The notes under the pieces are model-generated. The model did no database searches and had not been told where the DNA came from. It saw only the letters and a program-made list of their open reading frames with translations. A stretch of DNA of 11,085 nt from an uncultured Collinsella sp. (GTDB lineage Bacteria > Actinomycetota > Coriobacteriia > Coriobacteriales > Coriobacteriaceae): NCBI GenBank assembly GCA_902490365.1, contig CABUDQ010000057.1:1-11085 (forward strand). Reading direction: 5' to 3'. Of the stretch, positions 1 to 6,638 are shown piece by piece. The position numbers were made by a program, and so were the translations under genes. The first letter of the stretch is position 1. Each line of letters begins with the position of its first letter.

Positions 1-18
1 TTCCCTCCCAGCGTGCGA

Positions 19-42
19 AAGCCCTCTGTCGCCAGAGGGCTT
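19..42. terminator. Hairpin, probable terminator of a gene off the left edge
   Basis: A perfect 10-bp stem (19-28 with 33-42, core GCCCTCTG/CAGAGGGC) closes a TCGC tetraloop. There is only a short T run on either strand. It probably ends transcription of a gene lying left of the window, but direction cannot be decided from what is visible. Confidence 0.6.
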
Positions 43-236
43 CAGCCAATAAAGACACCTCATTAGCGTAACGAACTGGAAACAATATTCATCTATGAAA
101 GAAACTTACTCGATAAGCGTGATGAAATATGCGATGAGCGGTTAATCGTACTCAGTTTGCAGCTTTACTTTAATAAAGACGCCCTGTAATTACTGTAGCC
201 GAATAAAGTAGCTGGGAATGCCCGAAATGAAAATCC
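43..236. other. AT-rich intergenic stretch without a supported gene
   Basis: This stretch is clearly AT-richer than the coding DNA to its right. Only very short reading frames occur (for example 16 codons from the ATG at 95), and none has a convincing ribosome site. A 12-base word, AATAAAGAC followed by ACC or GCC, occurs at 48-59 and 172-183 in the same orientation. That may be chance in AT-rich DNA. I see no RNA gene or clear promoter here. Confidence 0.5.
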
Positions 237-267
237 CCCGCTGTTTGACGAATGCATAAACAGCGGG
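237..267 (-). terminator. Rho-independent terminator of the lipid kinase / small protein unit
   Basis: A perfect 10-bp stem (237-246 with 258-267, CCCGCTGTTT/AAACAGCGGG) encloses an 11-base loop. Read on the minus strand it is followed by GGATTTTCATTT, a fair T tract. It lies 38 bases past the stop codon of the small minus-strand gene, so it fits as the end of that transcript. Confidence 0.75.
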
Positions 268-305
268 AGAGTCGATAACTGGATGAATATCATACCAATG
301 TGGAT

Positions 306-398
306 TTACTTCTTTCGGCGGTGAATCACGTTGATGGCGTAACCGACGAGCATGGCCAAGACGATGACAATAAAGCCGATCAGGGGATTGTCGTTCAT
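306..398 (-). CDS. Small single-span membrane protein, 30 aa, unknown function
   Basis: The frame runs from the ATG at 398 to the TAA at 306. The protein starts MNDNPLIGF, has a hydrophobic stretch at about residues 5-25 (rich in I, V, L, G, with FIVIVLAML at its core) and ends in the basic tail HRRKK. By the positive-inside rule the C-terminus should be cytoplasmic. Support for a real gene is the perfect AGGAGG on the minus strand at 404-409, 5 bases before the ATG, and a good minus-strand terminator at 237-267. The AGGAGG overlaps the TAG stop (408-410) of the lipid kinase gene, so translation is probably coupled to it. I do not recognise the family. It could be a membrane anchor or regulator of the kinase, or an unrelated small membrane protein. 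It is too short for most gene callers. Confidence 0.7.
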   Translation of the reverse strand: MNDNPLIGFIVIVLAMLVGYAINVIHRRKK

Positions 399-407
399 AG
401 GGTCCTC

Positions 408-1325
408 CTATTTTCCGAGCGGGGAGAATTCGTCGACGATGAGGTCGAGGCATTGCGGAAGCGCGCGGGCTCCAAAGACGCCCGAATTGCTGGAGATAAT
501 CTCGCCATCGAACTGCATGCCCAGTGACGGGGTGCAGGTGATCTTGGCTTCCTTGGTCTGGATGATCTTGAACTGTGGGCGCCCGAGTACCTTGCCGGCG
601 GGGTCAAGCGCAGCGGTGATCACGGTAGGCAGCAGCTGCACGGTGCGCACGGGTTCGATGACCGCAATGTCGACCATGCCATCGTTCATGCGGCAGTCGG
701 GGAACAGGTTGATGTCGTTTTGAATGACCGAGGTATTGCCCGCCATGCAGCAGATGCCGTCGAGCTCCTCGACAATGCCGTCGTGCTCAATGGTAAAGTG
801 CGCCACCGTGGGGTTGGGCGTGGCGAGAGCGGAGAGGAAGTAGGCGATCTCGCCGATGTCGTTTTTGGTGGGAGCGGCCTTCATCATGATCTCGGCGTCG
901 AAGCCCGAGCCGGCGATGATGATAAAGCCGTGGCGCTTCTCTCTGCCGTTCTCGTCGAGCCAAAAGAGCTCGCCCATGTCCACTTTGACCGTGCGACCGG
1001 CGCGGCAAGCCTTGGCAAGCGCCGCCGCCTCAGGGGCATTGCCGATGTTGTTGAAGAACAGGCAGGCCGTGCCGGAGGGGAAGACGAGTGTGGGGACGCC
1101 GCATCCGCGCATCTGGTCGAGCACGTTGGAGACGGTGCCGTCGCCGCCCGAGACGACCACGCGGTCGAACTCGCGCACGTCTGCCACGGCGTCCTCGGGT
1201 TCCATGCCATCGCCGATAAAACGCATCACGACCTCGTCGCCGCCCTGCGCGAGGGCGTGCGTGAATGCGTAGATTTCATCTGAGCTGGGGCCCGATGCCG
1301 GGTTGTGGATGATAAGGCAGCGCAT
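408..1325 (-). CDS. Diacylglycerol kinase catalytic-domain lipid kinase (YegS/LCB5 type)
   Basis: This 305-residue protein has the length and motif order of the bacterial DAGK_cat family, soluble or membrane-associated kinases that phosphorylate diacylglycerol or related lipids using a nucleoside triphosphate. Visible motifs: NPASG at 8-12, the nucleotide-binding GGDGT at 60-64, FPSGTACLF at 82-90, GSGFDAE at 139-145, FPDCRMNDGMVDIAVI at 208-223 and FDGE at 272-275 near the C-terminus. The third motif is usually P-x-GT-[AG]-N; here Cys88 replaces the Asn, and an NN pair follows at 92-93. No signal peptide or membrane span is seen. The ATG at 1325 puts NPASG at the usual distance from the N-terminus; only a weak GGGA-like ribosome site precedes it. 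The gene diverges from ribonuclease D and is followed immediately by the small membrane protein gene. The lipid substrate cannot be inferred. Confidence 0.9.
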   Translation of the reverse strand: MRCLIIHNPASGPSSDEIYAFTHALAQGGDEVVMRFIGDGMEPEDAVADVREFDRVVVSGGDGTVSNVLDQMRGCGVPTLVFPSGTACLFFNNIGNAPEAAALAKACRAGRTVKVDMGELFWLDENGREKRHGFIIIAGSGFDAEIMMKAAPTKNDIGEIAYFLSALATPNPTVAHFTIEHDGIVEELDGICCMAGNTSVIQNDINLFPDCRMNDGMVDIAVIEPVRTVQLLPTVITAALDPAGKVLGRPQFKIIQTKEAKITCTPSLGMQFDGEIISSNSGVFGARALPQCLDLIVDEFSPLGK

Positions 1326-1423
1326 ACTTACGTTCCCGTTCTGTGACTAACCGAGTATAGTTGTAAGACAATGCCGTTATCCTACCCGTGTTTTTCGGGC
1401 CTAACCTTATTCGATGGGTTGAT
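1326..1423. promoter_or_regulatory. Divergent promoter region between lipid kinase and ribonuclease D
   Basis: These 98 bases separate two divergent starts, so both promoters should lie here. The best -10-like word is AGTATAGT at 1354-1361. It reads TATACT on the minus strand (1359-1354) and TATAGT on the plus strand (1356-1361). No good -35 is found at 16-18 bases for either direction, so the exact promoters are uncertain. Confidence 0.35.
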
Positions 1424-2557
1424 ATGTACATTTCCACACATCAGGCTCTACTCGACTTTTGCCAGCGCGCCCGTGAGTTTGACGCGATTGCCGTCGATAC
1501 CGAGTTTTTGCGCGAGCGCACGTTCCATCCGCGCCTGTGTTTGGTTCAGATTGCCACCCCTGCCGAGAGCGTCGCGGTCGACCCTCTGGTGATCGACGAC
1601 CTGTCGCCGCTGGCCGAGCTTATGGCCGACGAGAGCGTGACCAAAGTCTTCCACGCCTGCTCGCAGGATATGGAGGTTATGCTCCATACCGTGGGCGTGC
1701 TGCCGCGTCCGATTTTTGACACGCAGGTGGCCGCCGCCTTTTTGGGCGAACGCCAGCAGATTTCCTACGGCGCGCTCGTGCAGACGTTTTGCGGCGTCTC
1801 GCTGCCCAAGACCGAGTCGCTGACCGACTGGTCGCGTCGCCCGCTGACCGACAAACAGATCGAGTACGCGATCGATGACGTCAAGTACCTGATCGTCGCC
1901 TATACCGAGATGATGAGCCGCCTGCGCGAGCTGGGCCGCGTGGACTGGGTGCTCGACGAGCTGCGCCCGCTGGCTGACGAGTCGCACTATCGCGCCGATC
2001 GCCACGAGGCGTTCCGTAAGGTCAAACGCATCAATTCGTGCAGCCGTCACCAGTTGGGCATCGCGCGCGAGCTCGCCGCCTGGCGCGAGGACCGCGCCGA
2101 GCGCCGCAACATCCCGCGCAAGTGGGTCATGTCCGACGATACGCTGCTGGCGCTCGTTAAGCGCAATCCCGTCCGCGTTGAGGAGTTCCGTAGCATTCGC
2201 GGTACCGACCAGCTGGGGGAGCGCGACGTGGACGGTGCGCTCATGGCCATCAAGCGCGGCGCGAGCTGCCCGCACGATCGCCTGCCGCTCATGGTGCGCG
2301 GACACCGTCAGATCTCGCCGGAGCTGGAGAGCGTGACGGACCTGATGTATGCGCTCATCCGCCTGGTTGCCGAGCGCTCGGGGGTGGCGACCTCGGTCAT
2401 TGCCTCGCGCGATGACCTGGCCGATTACATCGAGCATCCTGAGCAAAGCCCCCTGCGCGAAGGCTGGCGTTTTGAGCTTGTGGGTTCGCGCCTGGACGAT
2501 CTGCTTTCCGGCAATATGGGGCTCACCGTGAAGGACGGAAAGATTGAGTTGTTATAG
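1424..2557 (+). CDS. rnd: Ribonuclease D (3'-5' exoribonuclease, HRDC domain)
   Basis: RNase D trims 3' ends of tRNA precursors and other structured RNAs in the cytoplasm. From the ATG at 1424 the protein has 377 residues, close to the roughly 375 of the E. coli enzyme. The DEDDy exonuclease domain fills about residues 1-195: D25 and E27 in VDTEF, D82 in HACSQDMEV, and Y148 with D152 in YAIDDVKYL. An HRDC domain follows at about 205-285 (SRHQLGIARELAAWRE, then IPRKWVMSDDTLLALVKR), with a further C-terminal helical region. An in-frame GTG at 1388 would add 12 residues but has no ribosome site, and the alignment with known RNase D starts at MYISTHQALL, so I prefer 1424. It is the first gene of a co-directional run of housekeeping genes and diverges from the lipid kinase gene. 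Confidence 0.93.
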   Translation: MYISTHQALLDFCQRAREFDAIAVDTEFLRERTFHPRLCLVQIATPAESVAVDPLVIDDLSPLAELMADESVTKVFHACSQDMEVMLHTVGVLPRPIFDTQVAAAFLGERQQISYGALVQTFCGVSLPKTESLTDWSRRPLTDKQIEYAIDDVKYLIVAYTEMMSRLRELGRVDWVLDELRPLADESHYRADRHEAFRKVKRINSCSRHQLGIARELAAWREDRAERRNIPRKWVMSDDTLLALVKRNPVRVEEFRSIRGTDQLGERDVDGALMAIKRGASCPHDRLPLMVRGHRQISPELESVTDLMYALIRLVAERSGVATSVIASRDDLADYIEHPEQSPLREGWRFELVGSRLDDLLSGNMGLTVKDGKIELL

Positions 2558-2621
2558 GGAAGCCTAGTCTGCTGAGTGGGTAGAATGCCTCCAACGTGTA
2601 ACTCGATTCGGAGGAATTCGC

Positions 2622-3326
2622 ATGCCCTATTACTATGGATACGGCTTTGGCATCGACCCGCTGTACCTGCTGGTTGTTCTTGTCTGCACGGTGCTTGGCC
2701 TTGCCGCACAGAACTATATCAACTCGACGTACAAAACCTGGTCCAAGGTTCGCTCGGACGGCGATACGGGTGCCACGGTCGCTCGCCGCATGCTCGATGC
2801 CAACGGTTGTAGTGCCGTGGGTATCAAGGGTGTCGCTGGCGAGCTCACCGACCATTACAACCCGCAGGACAACAACCTGTATCTGTCGGATGCCAATCGT
2901 TCGGGCGGTTCGGTCGCAAGCGTTGCCGTCGCCTGCCACGAGGCGGGCCATGCCGCCCAGCGTCAAAGCGGCTATGCCATGATGAAGGTACGTACCGCCC
3001 TCGTGCCGGTCGTCAACTTTACCCAGAACACCTGGACCATCGTGTTGCTCTTGGGCCTGTTTATGAACATCGCGGGACTCACGACCCTCGCGCTGATCTT
3101 CTTCTCGTTTAGCGTGCTGTTCCAGCTCGTTACGCTGCCGGTCGAGATTGACGCCAGCCGCCGCGCCGTGGCGTATATCGAGCAGTCGGGCATGAGTTCC
3201 AAGCAGGTCAACGGTGCCAAGAAGGTGCTGACGGCCGCCGCGCTTACCTATGTTGCCGCTGCGCTCACCTCGATTATTCAGCTGCTCTATCTTATGGCTC
3301 GCTACAACAGAAACTCCAACCGATAA
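2622..3326 (+). CDS. YugP-type membrane zinc metallopeptidase
   Basis: This 234-residue protein belongs to the Zn_peptidase_2 (YugP) family, integral-membrane proteins with a zinc-peptidase signature whose substrates are largely unknown. The order of parts fits: a Tyr/Gly-rich N-terminus, a first span at about 13-30, a soluble part with DHYNP at 77-81 and NLYLSD at 85-90, the HEAGH zinc motif at 106-110, two hydrophobic segments at about 137-170, the likely third ligand E175 in PVEIDASRRA, and a last span at about 205-227. The start is secure: GGAGG at 2610-2614 lies 7 bases before the ATG. The gene sits 64 bases after rnd. A TAGAAT word at 2581-2586 could be a -10, without a clear -35. Function in protein turnover at the membrane is a family inference. 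Confidence 0.88.
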   Translation: MPYYYGYGFGIDPLYLLVVLVCTVLGLAAQNYINSTYKTWSKVRSDGDTGATVARRMLDANGCSAVGIKGVAGELTDHYNPQDNNLYLSDANRSGGSVASVAVACHEAGHAAQRQSGYAMMKVRTALVPVVNFTQNTWTIVLLLGLFMNIAGLTTLALIFFSFSVLFQLVTLPVEIDASRRAVAYIEQSGMSSKQVNGAKKVLTAAALTYVAAALTSIIQLLYLMARYNRNSNR

Positions 3327-3341
3327 CAAATGGGACAGGCA

Positions 3342-3373
3342 GGCGCCGCGGGGATTCGTGTCCTCGCGGCGCT
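3342..3373 (+). terminator. GC-rich hairpin after the zinc peptidase gene
   Basis: A 12-bp stem with one G-U pair (3343-3354 with 3361-3372, core GCGCCGCG/CGCGGCGC) encloses the loop TTCGTG. It lies 16 bases after the peptidase stop codon and is followed by a T-containing but not uniform tract. It probably terminates or attenuates transcription before xseA. No clear promoter was found between it and xseA. Confidence 0.55.
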
Positions 3374-3441
3374 GTACTATGTGTTGGACTTGAATTTGCG
3401 CAGGGCCGGAGCCCTTGTGCACGATGACGAAAGGAGGCTGC

Positions 3442-4893
3442 GTGGCAGGCTGGAATCTAACCGGCAATGCCGTTTCCGCCGAGTTCGACGGTTCGGACGA
3501 GCAGGAGCGTAAGGAGCTCAGCGTGAGCCAGGCGGTAGAGATCGCCGCCGGTGCGCTCGATGCCATTCCGCAGCTGAGTGTCCTGGGCGAGGTCACGGGT
3601 TTCCGTGGTCCCAACGCCCGAAGCGGCCACTGCTACTTCCAGATTAAAGACGACTCGGCCGCCGTCGACTGCATCATCTGGAAGGGCGCCTACCTTAAGC
3701 GCACCTTCGACTTGCGCGACGGCATGCAGGTAAGCTTTAAGGGCAGCTTCAATCTCTACAAGCCTACGGGTCGCATGAGCTTCGTTGCCCGCTCGTTCTC
3801 GCTGGCGGGGGAGGGTCTGCTGCGTCAACAAGTGGCGCAACTGGCCGAAAAGCTACGCCGCGAGGGCCTGATGGACGAAGCGCGCAAGCGCCGCATCCCG
3901 GTGTTCTGCTCCCGCGTGGCGGTCGTCACCTCGCTTTCGGGTGCCGTAATCGACGACGTCAAGCGCACATTGCGTCGTCGCAACCCGCTTGTCGAGCTCG
4001 TCTGTGTGGGCGCCAAGGTTCAAGGCGAGGGTGCGCCGGCCGAGCTCATTGAGGGCTTGCGCCGCGCCGCTTCCATTACGCCGGCGCCCGACTGTATTTT
4101 GCTGGTGCGCGGCGGCGGCTCCTTTGAGGACCTCATGACCTTTAATGACGAGGAACTTGCCCGCGCGGTGGCGGCTTGTCCTGTGCCCGTGGTGACCGGC
4201 ATTGGTCATGAGCCCGATACCTCGATCTGCGATATGGTGAGCGACCGTCGCGCCTCCACGCCCACGGCGGCGGCAGAATCGGTGGCGCCGGCTATGACGG
4301 AGTTGGCCGATGTGCTCGAGGCGCGCCATCAGCGTCTGGGTGCCGCGATGGCATCGATGATTGGGTCGGCCCAGGTCGACCTGGAGATGCTCGATCAGCG
4401 CGGTCGCCGTGCCTGGGATACCTATACGGCTCGCTTGGGCGATGCGCTCGATGCGGCTGCGTGTCGCCCGTGCCTCAACGACCCCACATTTATGGTCGAC
4501 CGTCGCGAATCGGAGCTTGCGCTGACTGCCGATCGCCTGTCGGGCGCCATAGTACGCTCGGTCGGGACATTCCGCTCCAACTTTGAGCGCTTGCCCGAGC
4601 GTCTGATTACAAGCACCTCGGGGCTCGATGGTAAGCGCCATGCGCTCACGCTTGCGAGTTCCCGCCTAGAGCATCAAGGGCGCACGATGCTCAGCAAGCC
4701 AGCGTCCGACCTGAGCCGTGCGGCAGCGTCGCTCGATGCCCTGTCGCCGCTCAAAGTGCTTGCTCGCGGCTATTCCATCGCGTACAGCGATGATGGTGTG
4801 GCTACGAGTGCCAAGACCTTTAAGCCTGGCGACGCCATTCGCGTGCGCATGGCAGACGGCAACGTGGCAGCAACGGTCGATACGGTCGAGTAG
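3442..4893 (+). CDS. xseA: Exonuclease VII large subunit
   Basis: XseA is the catalytic subunit of exonuclease VII, which degrades single-stranded DNA from both ends and acts in repair in the cytoplasm. From the GTG at 3442 it has 483 residues. The N-terminal OB fold shows GEVTGF, GHCYFQIKDD and the following GxF/SFVARSF strands. The catalytic domain shows VRGGGSFEDLMTFNDEELA at about 222-240 and GHEPDTSICDMVSDRRASTP at about 255-274, then a long helical, coiled-coil-prone region and the C-terminal LARGYSIAY. AAGGAGG at 3431-3437 supports the GTG at 3442, though only 4 bases separate them. A second candidate, GTG at 3523, has AAGGAG 6 bases upstream and would give 456 residues, the E. coli length. 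The longer form keeps LSVSQAVEI, which matches the conserved N-terminal strand. xseB follows after 42 bases, surely the same operon. Confidence 0.95.
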   Translation: MAGWNLTGNAVSAEFDGSDEQERKELSVSQAVEIAAGALDAIPQLSVLGEVTGFRGPNARSGHCYFQIKDDSAAVDCIIWKGAYLKRTFDLRDGMQVSFKGSFNLYKPTGRMSFVARSFSLAGEGLLRQQVAQLAEKLRREGLMDEARKRRIPVFCSRVAVVTSLSGAVIDDVKRTLRRRNPLVELVCVGAKVQGEGAPAELIEGLRRAASITPAPDCILLVRGGGSFEDLMTFNDEELARAVAACPVPVVTGIGHEPDTSICDMVSDRRASTPTAAAESVAPAMTELADVLEARHQRLGAAMASMIGSAQVDLEMLDQRGRRAWDTYTARLGDALDAAACRPCLNDPTFMVDRRESELALTADRLSGAIVRSVGTFRSNFERLPERLITSTSGLDGKRHALTLASSRLEHQGRTMLSKPASDLSRAAASLDALSPLKVLARGYSIAYSDDGVATSAKTFKPGDAIRVRMADGNVAATVDTVE

Positions 4894-4935
4894 ACCGCGT
4901 TTCGCAGTGATAGACCCTTAGGAAAGGAAACAGAT

Positions 4936-5202
4936 ATGGCAGAGAAGACCCCGGTAGAGCAGCTTACGTACAAGCAGGCTTCGCAGGAGCTGGAGCTCAT
5001 CATCCGCAGCCTGGAGTCGGGCGATATGGAGCTCGAGGAGTCGCTCGAGAGCTACACCCGCGGCGTCGAGCTCCTCAAAAGCCTGCGCACCCGCCTGTCC
5101 GATGCCGAGCAGAAGGTCTCGGTGCTCCTTAAGGACGTCGACGGCAACGACGTGCTCGCCGACGGCGAGGCCGCCAACACCGATGATAACCTTTCGTTCT
5201 AA
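4936..5202 (+). CDS. xseB: Exonuclease VII small subunit
   Basis: XseB is the small helical subunit that binds the long helical arm of XseA in several copies to form active exonuclease VII. At 88 residues it has the usual length. The family pattern is clear: LTYKQASQELELIIRSLESG at 10-29, then ELEESLESYTRGVELLK at 32-48 and LSDAEQKVSVL at 54-64, predicted as an antiparallel helical hairpin. An acidic, disordered-looking tail ends in DDNLSF. The ATG is preceded by GGAAAGGA at 4921-4928. It follows xseA by 42 bases in the same direction, and the stoichiometric partnership of the two products supports a common transcript. Confidence 0.95.
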   Translation: MAEKTPVEQLTYKQASQELELIIRSLESGDMELEESLESYTRGVELLKSLRTRLSDAEQKVSVLLKDVDGNDVLADGEAANTDDNLSF

Positions 5203-5209
5203 GCATCTC

Positions 5210-5232
5210 GACCAAATATAATTACCTTGGTC
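5210..5232 (+). promoter_or_regulatory. Candidate promoter of the HIT gene inside an inverted repeat
   Basis: A perfect TATAAT lies at 5217-5222, 30 bases before the HIT-protein ATG. A -35 is poor (TTCGTT at 5193-5198 with an 18-base spacer). The -10 sits in the loop of a 6-bp inverted repeat, GACCAA at 5210-5215 and TTGGTC at 5227-5232. That repeat could be an operator, or the structure could be a weak hairpin between xseB and the HIT gene. Confidence 0.4.
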
Positions 5233-5251
5233 TGTAAGAAAGGAACCAGCT

Positions 5252-5587
5252 ATGTGCGATTGCATCTTCTGTAAAATTGCCAACCACGAGATCCCCTCGA
5301 CCGTTGTCTATGAGGACGACCAGGTCATCGCCTTCGACGACCTCAACCCGCAGGCGCCGGTCCACACGCTCGTGATCCCTAAGAAGCACTACAGCGACAT
5401 CGCCGACAGCGTGCCTGCCGAGACCATGGGCGCCATGGCCCACGCCATCCAGGAGGTCGCCAAGGCCAAGGGTCTGGAGGACGGTTTCCGCGTCATCTCC
5501 AACAAGGGCGTTAACGCCGGCCAGACCGTCATGCACTTCCACATGCACGTCCTCGGCGGCAAGAGCCTGGGCGAGAACCTCATCTGA
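5252..5587 (+). CDS. HIT-family (HINT-like) nucleotide hydrolase
   Basis: This 111-residue histidine-triad protein resembles the HINT branch, which hydrolyses nucleoside phosphoramidates and acyl-nucleotides in the cytoplasm. The start shows CDCIFCKI with Cys4 and Cys7, usual in HINT proteins with an N-terminal zinc or structural Cys pair, then EIPSTVVYEDD at 13-23. The catalytic part has ISNKGVNAGQTVMHFHMHV at 82-100, with the triad H95-x-H97-x-H99 and the conserved N84, G90 and Q91. The C-terminus LGGKSLGENLI matches the family. An AAAGGAA ribosome site lies about 7 bases before the ATG. It follows xseB by 49 bases and may have its own promoter (TATAAT at 5217). The physiological substrate is not predictable from sequence. 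Confidence 0.93.
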   Translation: MCDCIFCKIANHEIPSTVVYEDDQVIAFDDLNPQAPVHTLVIPKKHYSDIADSVPAETMGAMAHAIQEVAKAKGLEDGFRVISNKGVNAGQTVMHFHMHVLGGKSLGENLI

Positions 5588-5628
5588 GGACGCGTAGCCC
5601 GTCGACTTGGCTGCCTTTGGAGTAATCT

Positions 5629-6519
5629 ATGCAGCTTTCTCAACTCGAATACCTTCAAGCGGTAGCGAACTATGGCGGCGTGCGCAAAGCAGCTCGCGCC
5701 GTTCATGTGAGTCCGCAGGCCGTTTCGTCGGCAATCAAAAAGTTGGAATCTGAGTATCAGATTGTTTTGCTCGACCGATCGGCGGGGGAGGCTGTTTTGT
5801 CTCCGGCGGGCAGAGAATTTGCGCGTCGTGCACGCGTGATCCTGGCACAAGTCGACGATCTTAAAAAGTACGCCCAATCGAGGGACGACGGCGTCTCGCC
5901 CGACGGCCACTTCCGTCTTTACGCCCCCTGCCTTCAAGGGCGGGGGCGTCTCTTTTCCGAAAACTGGTACGACTCGTTTGAAAGCTCGCACCCTCAGATT
6001 CACCTTGATGTGTGGCATCAGCCAACGGCTACATGCTTTGAATCACTTGTGCTTGGCATTTCGGATGCGGCCATCTCATTTGAGGAACCAAGGAACAGTG
6101 TCCTTTCTTCAAAATACTTGGGTGAAAAGGAGCTCAAGGTTCTTTCGTGCCCAGCGGGTCATCAATCTGTGGGCGCTATGACCGTTCGTGAGTTACTGGG
6201 CGGCAGGTTAGCTGTTCCCATTAATTTGTCGCCCTGTCTCAATGCAATCAATCAATGCCCCGAAGCTCAGCTGGTTAATTTCCGCTTCCGCGACGTCGAA
6301 TACGGAAACAGAGCGCAGGCTGAGTTTCTTCAAGCCGGGGGATTGATATTGGGTTTTTCTGGCTCTTCTCTCGCATCAGATGGATCGGAAGTGAGCGAGT
6401 GCTCCATTGAAGCCTCGCATGACGTAGCCTTGCCCATCTACTTCTGCTATCGACAAAATGCCTGGACCGATCGACACCAGACGGTATTTCTTCACCTATT
6501 GCGTCATCTCGCTTCGTGA
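5629..6519 (+). CDS. LysR-type transcriptional regulator
   Basis: The 296-residue protein has the layout of LysR regulators, which bind DNA as tetramers and respond to a small-molecule ligand. The N-terminal winged helix-turn-helix is clear: LEYLQAVANYGGVRKAARAV at 6-25, then VSPQAVSSAIKKLESEY at 27-43 and the wing LLDRSAGEAVLSPAGREF at 47-64. A linker helix follows, then a two-lobe substrate-binding domain from about residue 93 to the end. That domain is divergent, and no ligand can be inferred. GGAG lies about 9 bases before the ATG. The gene is 41 bases after the HIT gene and 119 bases before the transporter, all on the same strand, not divergent as is common for LysR regulators and their targets. 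GC in its second half is near 50 per cent in a sampled 60-base line, below the neighbouring genes. Confidence 0.9.
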   Translation: MQLSQLEYLQAVANYGGVRKAARAVHVSPQAVSSAIKKLESEYQIVLLDRSAGEAVLSPAGREFARRARVILAQVDDLKKYAQSRDDGVSPDGHFRLYAPCLQGRGRLFSENWYDSFESSHPQIHLDVWHQPTATCFESLVLGISDAAISFEEPRNSVLSSKYLGEKELKVLSCPAGHQSVGAMTVRELLGGRLAVPINLSPCLNAINQCPEAQLVNFRFRDVEYGNRAQAEFLQAGGLILGFSGSSLASDGSEVSECSIEASHDVALPIYFCYRQNAWTDRHQTVFLHLLRHLAS

Positions 6520-6533
6520 GGCCATTTGGCCTC
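6518..6533 (+). terminator. Short hairpin overlapping the LysR stop codon
   Basis: GAGGCC at 6518-6523 and GGCCTC at 6528-6533 form a perfect 6-bp stem around ATTT, starting within the TGA stop of the LysR gene. No T tract follows. It may weakly terminate transcription or protect the 3' end. Confidence 0.35.
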
Positions 6534-6537
6534 GTGT

Positions 6538-6556
6538 CGTCAAGTGAATGTTGACG
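6538..6556. promoter_or_regulatory. Inverted repeat, possible operator upstream of the transporter gene
   Basis: CGTCAA at 6538-6543 and TTGACG at 6551-6556 are perfect inverted halves separated by 7 bases. The repeat lies in the 119-base gap between the LysR and transporter genes, about 80 bases before the transporter ATG. The right half resembles a -35, but no -10 is seen at 16-18 bases. It is a candidate binding site for the neighbouring LysR protein (inference). Confidence 0.3.
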
Positions 6557-6638
6557 CCCTGCAACACATAGCTGACAGCTTTGCCCTCATGCTTTTCCAA
6601 GATTCCGATTTAGATTGCTGACTCTTGGAGGGCGGAGC

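Noticed and set aside
95..145. 16-codon plus-strand frame starting MKETYS
   Set aside because: It is very short, has no well-spaced ribosome site, and nothing around it supports translation.
1448..2446. Minus-strand 332-codon frame opposite rnd
   Set aside because: It is a GC-bias shadow of ribonuclease D; the plus-strand product has all catalytic motifs.
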